Assembly (NCBI RefSeq): GCF_030528405.1
Contig: NZ_JAUMYY010000015.1
Coordinates: forward strand, 2,349-37,334
DNA: 34,986 nt
Direction: 5' to 3'
Origin: Fusobacterium sp.
Lineage (GTDB): Bacteria; Fusobacteriota; Fusobacteriia; Fusobacteriales; Fusobacteriaceae
A model generated the notes under the pieces. That model was not told the DNA's origin and did not search any database. It saw only the letters and a list, made by a program, of their open reading frames with translations. Shown here piece after piece: positions 18,166-25,779 of this stretch; position 1 is the stretch's first letter, and each line of letters opens with the position of its first letter. The position numbers and the translations under genes were made by a program.

Positions 18166-18195
18166 TTATAAAAAGTTGTTCTTATATAATTTCAT
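18166..18195 (-). CDS. Possible nine-codon small ORF with near-perfect Shine-Dalgarno
   Basis: In the 136-base gap between the DUF401 and C-S lyase genes, the - strand has AAGGAGGTGAT, an almost complete complement of the 16S rRNA tail, then ATG and nine codons (MKLYKNNFL) ending in TAA. The strength of the ribosome-binding site is better than needed by chance. It could be a leader peptide or a remnant of a lost gene. Nothing shows that it is translated. Confidence 0.35.
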   Translation of the reverse strand: MKLYKNNFL

Positions 18196-18228
18196 TGAAA
18201 TCACCTCCTTAATTCCAATGACATTTGC

Positions 18229-19443
18229 TTAATAATCAAAAATACCTCTTATAGCTAAGTAATAAATTGTAGATATGAGTATAAAAATAAGCAACACAGG
18301 AATGGTCTTTTTTACTAAGCCACTGAATGTTGTTCCTGTTCTTTCTGTTATTATTCCCAAACAAACATGGGCAGGAGAAATTTGCATTGCGATATATGTT
18401 AAGCTCATCAAAAATGTGAAATATGCTAAACCAACATTTTGTAAAGTATTAAAGGCGATTGGAATAATTATAGCTATAATAGCCTGACTGCCTACTAAAA
18501 TTGTTCCAAAGAAAAATAAAAGCGCAAATATAATATATGGTGGAATAGGAGAGGCAACAAAGTAAGAGGGTAATCTTTCAATCATACCTGTATAAATTAG
18601 CACTTCCTTAAATATCATTGTTATTATAGTTATGAGAACCAACCTAATTTCAAAGGCAGAAACAAAAAATTTATGAATTTCTTGGAAATTAAATTTATCA
18701 ATAATAAAATTTAAAATAATAATTATTAAGACAGTTATATAGACAGGAATTTTAAAAATTAAAATTATTAAAACCACAGAAACAATTGTCCACATACTTC
18801 TTAAAACATTTAACCACTCTTGTTTATAATTAATATTAATTTTCAAACCTTCATTTATTTTTGGAATTTTTCTAACATATAAAAAATATCCTATTAAAAA
18901 TAAACTTAAAACCAAAGGAAGCATTAAAAGTACAAAGCCGCTCATAGAAATATTAGCTAAAGAAATAGCAAGTATAATAGAAGAATAAGTGGGTAAGAAA
19001 GATTCTGAAATATGTCTGTAGTAAGATGTAACAAAAGTTTTTTCATCATCGTCCAAATATTCACCAGCCGCTGTGTCAACAATAGGAGCAGCGATCAAAA
19101 CGGCACCAGGAGAAGGTAACATTCCTATTATAAAAGGAACTATCATTGAATTAACTCTTCTGGAATTAAAAATATTGCTTATAGATTTTTCCGCAAGAAT
19201 TAATTTACCTCTTTTTTCTAACATTCTTTGTAAAAAAGTAATAGTGTAAAAAGATAAGATAATATTGATAGTGTTTTTTCCCAAGATTGCCTTTGAAAAA
19301 ATATCAGGATAAGATGGAAGAGGTATTTTATAGAGTACCAATGTTGCGATAATGCCACAACTAATTGAAATATAGAGGGGCTTATTTAATTTTATAACTG
19401 TGATAATTACAGAAAATATAATAATAATCTTTATGATATCCAT
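18229..19443 (-). CDS. DUF401-family membrane protein (putative transporter)
   Basis: This 404-residue protein consists mainly of hydrophobic segments (about 10-12) and has the pattern of the DUF401 family, which is distantly like ion-transporter superfamily carriers. The conserved segment PFIIGMLPSPGAVLIAAPIVD and the following SYYRHISESFLPTYSS are the best recognition points, and a symmetrical C-terminal repeat has IIIPIAFNTLQNVG and SPAHVCLGI. The function of the family is not established. Here it is the first gene of the - strand operon behind a predicted promoter and a palindrome, with the MarR-type gene divergent from it. A role in uptake or export of the compound handled by the amidohydrolase and C-S lyase is inferred. 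A purine-rich AAGGGGGAT site precedes the ATG. Confidence 0.8.
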   Translation of the reverse strand: MDIIKIIIIFSVIITVIKLNKPLYISISCGIIATLVLYKIPLPSYPDIFSKAILGKNTINIILSFYTITFLQRMLEKRGKLILAEKSISNIFNSRRVNSMIVPFIIGMLPSPGAVLIAAPIVDTAAGEYLDDDEKTFVTSYYRHISESFLPTYSSIILAISLANISMSGFVLLMLPLVLSLFLIGYFLYVRKIPKINEGLKININYKQEWLNVLRSMWTIVSVVLIILIFKIPVYITVLIIIILNFIIDKFNFQEIHKFFVSAFEIRLVLITIITMIFKEVLIYTGMIERLPSYFVASPIPPYIIFALLFFFGTILVGSQAIIAIIIPIAFNTLQNVGLAYFTFLMSLTYIAMQISPAHVCLGIITERTGTTFSGLVKKTIPVLLIFILISTIYYLAIRGIFDY

Positions 19444-19474
19444 AATATATCCCCCTTATAAATTAAAATATTCT

Positions 19475-19495
19475 ATAATTAAGTATCTTAATTAT
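19475..19495. promoter_or_regulatory. Palindromic operator candidate for the divergent MarR-type regulator
   Basis: Arms ATAATTAAG and CTTAATTAT flank the centre TAT, giving a perfect inverted repeat of nine bases per arm. It lies directly downstream of the predicted -10 of the DUF401 operon, where a bound repressor would block initiation. MarR-family dimers typically bind palindromes of about this size. AT-rich DNA gives such repeats by chance, so position is the main argument. Confidence 0.55.
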
Positions 19496-19502
19496 TTAAT
19501 AT

Positions 19503-19531
19503 ATTTTATAATGTAAAGATAAAAAAATCAA
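19503..19531 (-). promoter_or_regulatory. Predicted promoter of the DUF401-patB-carrier-amidohydrolase-permease operon
   Basis: On the - strand TTGATT (19526-19531), a 17-base spacer and TAAAAT (19503-19508) precede the DUF401 gene. Transcription would begin near 19496, inside the palindrome, leaving a leader of about 50 bases. Confidence 0.5.
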
Positions 19532-19604
19532 GTATTTTTATGAAAAAATAATAATATAAAAAATTTTACTGTTAATTCAAAAGCTATTATTAAAGGAATA
19601 ATTA

Positions 19605-19613
19605 TGTTATACT
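19605..19613 (+). promoter_or_regulatory. Predicted extended -10 promoter of the MarR-type gene
   Basis: TGT followed by TATACT at 19608-19613 forms an extended -10 element about 25 bases before the start codon. No good -35 is seen. A small inverted repeat, ATTATT (19586-19591) and AATAAT (19597-19602), lies just upstream where RNA polymerase would sit. The rest of the 195-base divergent gap holds the operator candidate and the opposing promoter, and no gene. Confidence 0.5.
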
Positions 19614-19638
19614 AGAAAAAAATCATTTTGGAGGATTT

Positions 19639-20175
19639 ATGAATGTAAATGAATATAGAAAAGAAATTTTAGAAGCAATAGTAGATTTAAATGAATCAGA
19701 AGAACAAGTAAATACTCGATATGTAAAATTAAATAAAATGATGGAATCAATTTATAATTTTATACTGGCTTATTCAAACTATTATTCTATTAGAAGAGAT
19801 TATGGTAGTGGAGAAAAATTTACAATGATAGAAATGCATATATTAACAGAAATATGTGACAATGATGGAATAACTGTAACTGAGTTGGCAAAAAAATGGG
19901 ATAAGACAAGCAGTGCTATATCGCAAACAGTTAGAAGATTAATGAAATGGAACTTAATAAATAGAATAAATAATGAAGATAATGGAAAAATCTATCATCT
20001 TTCAATTAGCCAAAAAGGTAAAGAAATAGTTTTATTTCATAAAAGATATGATAATTTAGATATTATTAAAACTCAAAAAATTTTAGCTAGAAAATTTAAA
20101 ATAGAAGAATTGGTTGCCTTTGAAAAAATTTGTTTGGAATATACTAACATTTTAAAAGAGAGAAAAAAGAAGTAG
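19639..20175 (+). CDS. MarR-family transcriptional regulator
   Basis: This is a 178-residue winged-helix regulator, somewhat longer than the usual 140-150, with an N-terminal helical extension. The DNA-binding part spans about residues 65-130: TMIEMHILTEICDNDG, the recognition helix region VTELAKKWDKTSSAISQTVRRL, then the wing NEDNGKIYHLSISQKGKEIV. MarR proteins act as dimers and usually repress neighbouring genes until a small ligand binds. It is transcribed divergently from the DUF401/patB operon across a 195-base gap that carries a good palindrome, so it is the likely regulator of that operon. It also converges on a MATE exporter gene, which could be a second target. GGAGG lies 4 bases before the only in-frame ATG near the start, a rather short spacing. 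Confidence 0.9.
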   Translation: MNVNEYRKEILEAIVDLNESEEQVNTRYVKLNKMMESIYNFILAYSNYYSIRRDYGSGEKFTMIEMHILTEICDNDGITVTELAKKWDKTSSAISQTVRRLMKWNLINRINNEDNGKIYHLSISQKGKEIVLFHKRYDNLDIIKTQKILARKFKIEELVAFEKICLEYTNILKERKKK

Positions 20176-20180
20176 AATAT

Positions 20181-20218
20181 AAAAAATACTGATAGTTCAT
20201 ATATTATCAGTATTTTTT
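20181..20218. terminator. Bidirectional terminator shared by marR-type and MATE genes
   Basis: AAAAAATACTGATA (20181-20194) and TATCAGTATTTTTT (20205-20218) form a perfect 14-base-pair stem with A and T tracts on both sides. It therefore works as an intrinsic terminator in either direction. The MATE stop codon lies in its loop. Confidence 0.85.
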
Positions 20219-21516
20219 ATTTTAAATAAAAGATAAAAAGATATGAAAAGTGTTAAAAACTCACTAAAAAAAGCTGAAAACCATATTCCATTTTCACCAA
20301 ATTTATCTGGTAAAAACATCAAAAATATACTATTAAATAGGATACCTCTAGGGAAAGTTATTAAAGCTGAGTAAAAAATTTTCTTTATTGCGCTTAAGTA
20401 TGAAGAGATGAATATATTTATTCCCAAAATCAAATAGTAAAAACTGTATATTCTAAGCGTTTTAGTTAATTTTTCTATTAAAGATATGTCTTTAAAAAAA
20501 AGACTGGCAATCTCAACTGAAAAATAGTTTACACTTATAAAAAATAAAAAACCAAGTAAAGTTAAAAAAAGAAGTGATATTTTTAAAATTGACTTCAAAA
20601 TAGAGTAATTTTTCTTTCCTAAATTATAACTTATAATAGGTTGTATACCTTGGCTAAATCCTATCATTGTCATTACTATAATTGAAGTTATATAAGAAAT
20701 GACACCAAAAATGGGAATGGTGTTTATACTTGTCTTGGTGAGAATTACCCAATTATAAATTAATATTAAAAGACCTGTAGAAATTTCAGTTATAAATTCT
20801 GAAAAACCAAATTTAAAAAATAGGAATACTTTTTTAAAATTTTCTTTTCCTATTTTTGAAAATTTTATAAATTTAGCTTTAAATTGAATATAAAAGAAAA
20901 GCATAGAGCAACTTATCATTTGTGATATTCCTGTAGCAATAGCAGCACCTTTTATGCCATATGAAAAAACAGCCATTAATAAGTAGTCAAGAAAAATATT
21001 AAAAACTCCTCCTATCAAGACGCATATAAGAGGATAAGAAGGGCTGCCGTCTATCTTTATATATATTTCAAAAGCATAGCCAAGTGTATAAAAAAATGAA
21101 AATAAAATAATGGTTGAAAGATAATCCTTTAAATAAATATAAACTTCTTGATTTCTATTCACACCTAAAATATTTATAACATTTTCTAAATTAATTAATA
21201 TTATAAATGTAATAAAAAGACCTAAAAAAAAATTTACTAGGCTTGCAAGTGTAAGAAGTTTATTTGCTTCTTCAATTCTTTTTTCACCAAATTTTATAGA
21301 AATTAAAGTGGAGCTTCCCACTCCTAACATAATTGAAATTGCAAAAATTAAATTTATCAAAGGGAAGGTCAAGTTTACTCCAGCAAATCCTAGCTTTCCG
21401 ATATATCTACTTACAAAAATACCATCCACCATGCTATATAAAGTAAATACCCACATTGACAAGACATTTGGAAAACTATATCTAAAAATTGTCTTACTTA
21501 TTGAGTTTTTTAACAT
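20197..21516 (-). CDS. MATE-family efflux transporter
   Basis: This protein of about 439 residues has 12 hydrophobic segments and belongs to the multidrug and toxic compound extrusion family, sodium- or proton-driven exporters in the inner membrane. The N-terminal FRYSFPNVLSMWVFTLYSMVDGIFVSR and the repeat GFSQGIQPIISYNLGKKN are typical of the family. An ATG at 21534 is in frame, but the predicted transcription start is only about 7 bases before it, and AAAGGA (21526-21531) sits 9 bases before the ATG at 21516, which is chosen. Substrates are not predictable. It is a monocistronic gene convergent with the MarR-type regulator. Confidence 0.92.
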   Translation of the reverse strand: MLKNSISKTIFRYSFPNVLSMWVFTLYSMVDGIFVSRYIGKLGFAGVNLTFPLINLIFAISIMLGVGSSTLISIKFGEKRIEEANKLLTLASLVNFFLGLFITFIILINLENVINILGVNRNQEVYIYLKDYLSTIILFSFFYTLGYAFEIYIKIDGSPSYPLICVLIGGVFNIFLDYLLMAVFSYGIKGAAIATGISQMISCSMLFFYIQFKAKFIKFSKIGKENFKKVFLFFKFGFSEFITEISTGLLILIYNWVILTKTSINTIPIFGVISYITSIIVMTMIGFSQGIQPIISYNLGKKNYSILKSILKISLLFLTLLGFLFFISVNYFSVEIASLFFKDISLIEKLTKTLRIYSFYYLILGINIFISSYLSAIKKIFYSALITFPRGILFNSIFLMFLPDKFGENGIWFSAFFSEFLTLFISFYLLFKIKNTDNI

Positions 21517-21546
21517 AATAATTTTTCCTTTCATTTTTTATATTTC

Positions 21547-21575
21547 ATTATATCTAAATTTTATAATTAAGTGAA
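21547..21575 (-). promoter_or_regulatory. Predicted promoter of the MATE gene
   Basis: On the - strand TTCACT (21570-21575), a 17-base spacer and TATAAT (21547-21552) give a good match. The implied start near 21541 supports translation from 21516. Confidence 0.6.
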
Positions 21576-21663
21576 TAGTCTTAAAAACTAAAGCATTAAA
21601 TAAGCTTTATAGAATATAATGAAAGAAAAAATAAAAAATTTTTTGTGATTTTTTAAAAACATA

Positions 21664-21691
21664 TTGATTTATTTTTTATATCTGTTATACT
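21664..21691 (+). promoter_or_regulatory. Predicted promoter of the histidine degradation genes
   Basis: TTGATT (21664-21669), a 16-base spacer and TATACT (21686-21691) precede the formimidoyltransferase gene and give a leader of about 70 bases. It lies in the 234-base divergent gap with the MATE gene, in which no other gene is seen. Confidence 0.6.
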
Positions 21692-21713
21692 GAACTTGTA
21701 TTAGTAAGTTTTG

Positions 21714-21752
21714 TTATTTTTTAAAATCACTTTAATAATTATTTTTTAAAAT
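21714..21752 (+). repeat. 14-base direct repeat in the leader of the histidine degradation operon
   Basis: TTATTTTTTAAAAT occurs at 21714-21727 and again at 21739-21752, 25 bases apart, within the predicted leader. A related ATTTTTTAAAA lies at 21648-21658, just upstream of the -35. It may be a regulator site or a product of AT-rich composition. Confidence 0.4.
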
Positions 21753-21768
21753 TTAGGAGGACAAAGAA

Positions 21769-22734
21769 ATGGCAAAGATAGTTGAATGTATACCAAATTA
21801 TAGCGAAGGTAAAGATTTAGAAAAAATTGAAAGAATTGTTGCACCTTATAAAAATAATTCAAAAATAAAACTTTTAAGCGTTGAACCAGATGCAAATTAC
21901 AATAGAACTGTTGTAACTGTGTTAGGAGATCCTGAAGAAGTTAAAAAGGCCGTTATAGAGTCAATAGGAATTGCAACTAAAGAAATAGATATGAATGTTC
22001 ATAAAGGTGAACATAAAAGAATGGGAGCAACAGATGTTGTACCATTTTTGCCGATTCAAGAAATGACTACAGAAGAATGTAATGAGATTTCAAGAGAAGT
22101 AGCAAAAGCTGTATGGGAACAATTTAAACTTCCAGTATTTTTATATGAAAGTACAGCAACAGCTCCAAACAGAGTATCTCTACCTGATATAAGAAAAGGT
22201 GAATACGAAGGTATGGCAGAAAAAATGAAACAAGCTGAATGGGCACCAGATTTTGGAGAAAGAGCACCTCACCCTACAGCAGGAGTTACAGCTATTGGTT
22301 GTAGAATGCCTTTAATAGCTTTTAATATTAATCTAGCTACAACAGATATGGATGTTCCTAGTGCAATAGCAAAGGCAATAAGATTTTCAAGTGGAGGATT
22401 CAGATTTATTCAAGCTGGACCTGCTGAAATTTTAGATAAAGGCTTTGTACAAGTTACAATGAATATAAAAGACTATACTAAGAATCCAATTTATAGAATA
22501 ATGGAAACTGTAAAAATGGAAGCTAAAAGATATGGCGTAAAGGTTACAGGTTGTGAAATTATAGGAGCAACTCCATTAGCAGCTCTATCAGATTCATTGA
22601 AATACTACTTAGCATGTGATGGAATAAAAGAAGATGTAGATGCTATGCCAATGGAAAAAGTAGTGGAATTGATGGTTAAATACTTAGGACTTACAGATTT
22701 TGATGTTTACAAAGTTTTAGAGAAAAATATTTAG
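21769..22734 (+). CDS. ftcD: Glutamate formimidoyltransferase
   Basis: This enzyme transfers the formimino group of N-formimino-glutamate, the product of histidine degradation, to tetrahydrofolate, yielding glutamate and 5-formimino-THF. The 321-residue protein corresponds to the transferase domain of the two-domain animal FTCD and is a separate polypeptide here. Recognisable segments are the N-terminal IVECIPNYSEG, the RTVVTVLGDP strand, HKGEHKRMGATDVVPF with a histidine at residue 82 that matches the catalytic His82 of the mammalian enzyme, and GVTAIGCRMPLIAFNINLATTD. AGGAGG precedes the ATG by 7 bases. It heads a group with imidazolonepropionase and the cyclodeaminase, consistent with glutamate-yielding histidine fermentation. 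Histidase and urocanase are not nearby. Confidence 0.95.
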   Translation: MAKIVECIPNYSEGKDLEKIERIVAPYKNNSKIKLLSVEPDANYNRTVVTVLGDPEEVKKAVIESIGIATKEIDMNVHKGEHKRMGATDVVPFLPIQEMTTEECNEISREVAKAVWEQFKLPVFLYESTATAPNRVSLPDIRKGEYEGMAEKMKQAEWAPDFGERAPHPTAGVTAIGCRMPLIAFNINLATTDMDVPSAIAKAIRFSSGGFRFIQAGPAEILDKGFVQVTMNIKDYTKNPIYRIMETVKMEAKRYGVKVTGCEIIGATPLAALSDSLKYYLACDGIKEDVDAMPMEKVVELMVKYLGLTDFDVYKVLEKNI

Positions 22735-22740
22735 TAATTT

Positions 22741-22776
22741 ATAAGGGCTGTTAGAGAGCTAGCAGTCCTTATTTGT
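22741..22776 (+). terminator. Hairpin between ftcD and hutI
   Basis: A 14-base-pair stem, with arms at 22741-22754 and 22759-22772 and two G-T pairs, closes a 4-base AGAG loop. The tail ATTTGTAATTT is weak in T, so it may be a partial terminator or an RNA-stabilising element inside the operon rather than a full stop. Confidence 0.55.
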
Positions 22777-22808
22777 AATTTATACAAAGTAAACTATTAG
22801 GAGGGTAA

Positions 22809-24059
22809 ATGGTAGATTTAATTTTATATAATATAGGCGAATTAGTTACTTCGCGTGAACTTGATGATTCAAAAAGAATGGATAATATAGAAGTTTTAGA
22901 AAATGCTTATATAGTTGTGAAAAAGGATAAAATAGCTGCTATAGGAACTGGTGAAGTGCCTAGAGAATATTTCAGTCCAAATGTTGAAATGGTAGATTTA
23001 AGTGGAAAATTAGTAACACCAGGTCTTATAGACTCGCATACTCATTTAGTACATGGTGGTTCAAGAGAACATGAGTTTGCAATGAAGATAGAAGGAGTTC
23101 CATATCTTGAAATATTGGAAAAAGGTGGAGGTATTTTAAGCAGTTTAAAGGCAACTAGAAATGCAAGTCATAAAGAGCTTATAGATAAAACTTTAAGAAG
23201 TTTGAGATATATGTTGGAGTTAGGAGTTACAACAGTAGAAGCTAAAAGTGGCTATGGTCTGGATTTTGAAAATGAAATAAAGCAGATGGAAGTTACTAAA
23301 ATTTTGGAACATATGCAACCAATATCTTTAATTTCTACATTTATGGGAGCTCATGCAGTTCCACCTGAATATAAAGAAAATAGAGAAGAATTTATACAAA
23401 AAATTATAGATATGTTACCAGAAGTTAAAAGAAGAAATCTTGCAGAATTTTGTGATATTTTCTGTGAAGATAAGGTATTTTCTGTTGAAGAAAGTAGAAG
23501 AATATTGACGGCAGCTAAAGAAAATGGTTTTAAATTAAAAATTCATGCCGATGAAATAGTTTCATTGGGTGGTGTTGAGCTTGCAGCAGAATTAGGAACA
23601 GTTTCAGCAGAGCATCTTATGAAAATAACTGACAGTGGAATAAAGGCACTAGCAAACAGCAATGTTATAGCTGATTTACTTCCAGCTACTTCATTTAATC
23701 TTATGGAGCACTATGCACCAGCAAGAAAAATGATAGAGGCGGGAATACAAATTGCTTTATCTACAGATTATAATCCAGGTTCTTGTCCTTGCGAAAATTT
23801 ACAATTTGTTATGCAAATAGGAGCTGCTCATTTAAAAATGACTCCAAAAGAAGTTTTTAAGGCAGTAACAATAAATGCAGCTAAAGCAATAGATAGACAG
23901 CATGAAATAGGTTCATTAGAAGTTGGAAAAAAAGCTGATATATCAGTTTTTGATGCTCCAAATATGTCATATTTCTTATATCATTTTGCTGTTAATCATA
24001 CAGAGAGAGTTTATAAAAATGGTAAATTGGTTTTTGAAAGATTCAAAGCTCTTAAATAA
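22809..24059 (+). CDS. hutI: Imidazolonepropionase
   Basis: HutI opens the ring of imidazolone-5-propionate to give N-formimino-L-glutamate, the substrate of the preceding gene's product. The 416-residue protein is a cytoplasmic amidohydrolase-fold metalloenzyme. The metal site HxH is in DSHTHLVHGG (His77 and His79), and further ligands and substrate residues appear in KIHADE, TVSAEHL and LSTDYNPGSCP. The EAKSGYGLD segment is typical of the family. The length is standard. A GGAGGG-like site precedes the ATG by a few bases. The hairpin just upstream may reduce or separate its transcription from ftcD. Confidence 0.95.
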   Translation: MVDLILYNIGELVTSRELDDSKRMDNIEVLENAYIVVKKDKIAAIGTGEVPREYFSPNVEMVDLSGKLVTPGLIDSHTHLVHGGSREHEFAMKIEGVPYLEILEKGGGILSSLKATRNASHKELIDKTLRSLRYMLELGVTTVEAKSGYGLDFENEIKQMEVTKILEHMQPISLISTFMGAHAVPPEYKENREEFIQKIIDMLPEVKRRNLAEFCDIFCEDKVFSVEESRRILTAAKENGFKLKIHADEIVSLGGVELAAELGTVSAEHLMKITDSGIKALANSNVIADLLPATSFNLMEHYAPARKMIEAGIQIALSTDYNPGSCPCENLQFVMQIGAAHLKMTPKEVFKAVTINAAKAIDRQHEIGSLEVGKKADISVFDAPNMSYFLYHFAVNHTERVYKNGKLVFERFKALK

Positions 24060-24138
24060 TAAAATTAAACAATTCAAAAAATTTTAATTATAAAAGCTTA
24101 AGATAAAATTATTAAGAAAAATATTGGGAGGTTTATAG

Positions 24139-24777
24139 ATGAAATTAGTTGAAATGGATGTTATAAAATTTTTAAATGAGGTGGATTCAAGCTCACCTGC
24201 ACCAGGTGGAGGTTCTGTGTCTGCTCTTGCGTCTTCATTAGGTGCAAGCTTAGGAAGAATGGTAGCACATTTAAGCTTTGGAAAGAAAAAATATGAAGCT
24301 AATTCAGATGAAGTAAAGGCTGCTTTTGTTAAGAATTTTGATGAATTATTAAAGATAAAAGAAGAGCTAAATATTTTAATAGATAAGGATTCAGAAGCTT
24401 ATAATACAGTTATGGCAGCTTTTAAATTACCTAAGGAAACAGAAGAAGAAAAAGCTATAAGAAGTGCAGAAATTCAAAAGTGTACAAAATTTGCAATTCA
24501 AACTCCTTACGATATAGTTGTTTTATCAGGAAAGGCTATTTCACTACTAGGAACTATAATGGAATATGGAAACCAAAATGCTATAACTGATATAGGAGTA
24601 GGAACTTTACTTTTAATGACAGGTCTTGAAGGTGGAATTTTAAATGTGAAAGTAAACCTGTCTTCTATAGAAGATAAAGAATATGTTGAAAAAATTTCAA
24701 AAGAAATAGCAGCAATAAAAGCAGATGCAGCAAAAGAAGTAGAAAGAATAATGTCTATTGTGAATGCAGCATTATAA
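24139..24777 (+). CDS. fchA: Formimidoyltetrahydrofolate cyclodeaminase
   Basis: This enzyme converts 5-formimino-THF to 5,10-methenyl-THF with release of ammonia, completing transfer of the histidine-derived one-carbon unit to folate. The 212-residue all-helical protein corresponds to the C-terminal domain of animal FTCD. The family signature SSPAPGGGSVSALASSLGASL lies at residues 17-37. GKKKYEAN and the later ALKL-like MAAFKLPKETEEEKAIRS segments also fit. GGGAGG lies 7 bases upstream of the ATG. It is the last gene of the histidine group, 79 bases after hutI, and is followed by a clear terminator. Confidence 0.94.
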   Translation: MKLVEMDVIKFLNEVDSSSPAPGGGSVSALASSLGASLGRMVAHLSFGKKKYEANSDEVKAAFVKNFDELLKIKEELNILIDKDSEAYNTVMAAFKLPKETEEEKAIRSAEIQKCTKFAIQTPYDIVVLSGKAISLLGTIMEYGNQNAITDIGVGTLLLMTGLEGGILNVKVNLSSIEDKEYVEKISKEIAAIKADAAKEVERIMSIVNAAL

Positions 24778-24803
24778 AAACTTTTTATAGAGAATTTTAC
24801 AAG

Positions 24804-24856
24804 AAAGAGCTTCTGTAAATTAGTTATTTTTACTAATTTCATTGGCTCTTTTTATT
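24804..24856 (+). terminator. Terminator after the cyclodeaminase gene
   Basis: Outer arms AAAGAGC (24804-24810) and GCTCTTT (24845-24851) enclose an inner stem AAATTAGT (24817-24824) with ACTAATTT (24832-24839), followed by TTTTTATTT. The nested layout resembles the hairpin at 12590. Confidence 0.75.
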
Positions 24857-24911
24857 TGAAAAATATTTTTTTTGAAAGTATATAAAATTTTTAGAATTAT
24901 ACACTAAATAA

Positions 24912-24920
24912 TGCTATAAT
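24912..24920 (+). promoter_or_regulatory. Predicted extended -10 promoter of thyA-folA
   Basis: TGC followed by TATAAT at 24915-24920 is a strong extended -10. No convincing -35 lies upstream. AAGGAG at 24934-24939 then leads to the thyA ATG, leaving a short leader of about 20 bases. Confidence 0.65.
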
Positions 24921-24945
24921 ATTAAAAAATATTAAGGAGCAAAAA

Positions 24946-25779
24946 ATGGAAAAAAAAGCTAGGTTTGATATTATTTATAAGCAAATTGTTGATACTATAG
25001 TTGAAAAAGGAATTTGGTCTGAGGGAAGTGTTAGAACAAAGTATGCTGACGGCAGCCCAGCTCATTATAAAAGTTATATAGCTTATCAATTCAGACTTGA
25101 TAATTCCGATGATGAAGCACATTTGATAACTTCAAGATTTGCTCCAAATAAAGCACCTATAAGAGAATTATATTGGATATGGATAATGCAATCAAATAAT
25201 GTTGATGAATTAAATAAAATCGGATGTAAATTTTGGGATGAATGGAAGAAAGAAGACGGAACGATAGGAAAGGCATATGGCTATCAGATTGGCAAAGAAA
25301 CCTTTGGTCAAAAATCTCAGCTTCATTATATTATAAATGAATTAAAAACTAATCCTAACAGTAGGAGAATAATGACTGAGATATGGATACCAGAGGAACT
25401 TAAAGATATGGCTTTAACGCCCTGCGTGCATTTAACTCAGTGGTCAGTGATAAATGGAAAACTCTATTTAGAGGTTAGACAGAGAAGTTGTGATGTGGCT
25501 TTAGGCTTGGTAGCAAATGTATTTCAATATTCCGTGTTACATAAACTGGTGGCTAAAGAATGTGGCTTAGAACCTGCTGAAATTATTTGGAACATTCACA
25601 ATGTTCATATATATGATAGGCATTATGACCGTTTAATAAGACAAGTAAATTCACAAACTTTTGCAGCAGCAAAAATAAAAATAAATAATTTTACAAATAT
25701 TTTTTCATTTAAACCTGATGATATTGAAATAATTGATTACAAATATGGAGAAAAGCTTGACTATGAGGTGGCAATTTAA
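24946..25779 (+). CDS. thyA: Thymidylate synthase (ThyA type)
   Basis: This enzyme methylates dUMP to dTMP using methylene-THF and leaves dihydrofolate. The 277-residue protein has the ThyA landmarks: the catalytic cysteine at 160 in ALTPCVHLTQW, the phosphate-binding RQRSCDVALGL at 178-188, and NIHNVHIYDRHYDRLIRQV near the C terminus for substrate and folate contacts. The residue after the catalytic cysteine is valine rather than the histidine of the common PCH motif, so it belongs to a divergent ThyA branch. The C terminus ends in EVAI, close to the usual terminal AV or VI. It overlaps folA by one base (TAATG), which couples dTMP synthesis with regeneration of THF. Confidence 0.94.
   Translation: MEKKARFDIIYKQIVDTIVEKGIWSEGSVRTKYADGSPAHYKSYIAYQFRLDNSDDEAHLITSRFAPNKAPIRELYWIWIMQSNNVDELNKIGCKFWDEWKKEDGTIGKAYGYQIGKETFGQKSQLHYIINELKTNPNSRRIMTEIWIPEELKDMALTPCVHLTQWSVINGKLYLEVRQRSCDVALGLVANVFQYSVLHKLVAKECGLEPAEIIWNIHNVHIYDRHYDRLIRQVNSQTFAAAKIKINNFTNIFSFKPDDIEIIDYKYGEKLDYEVAI

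Noticed and set aside
21563-21571. ATAATTAAG half-site, identical to the MarR-operator arm, inside the MATE promoter
   Set aside because: About two such 9-base matches are expected by chance in 35 kb of this composition, and the other half is not properly spaced, so regulation of the MATE gene by the MarR-type protein is not claimed.
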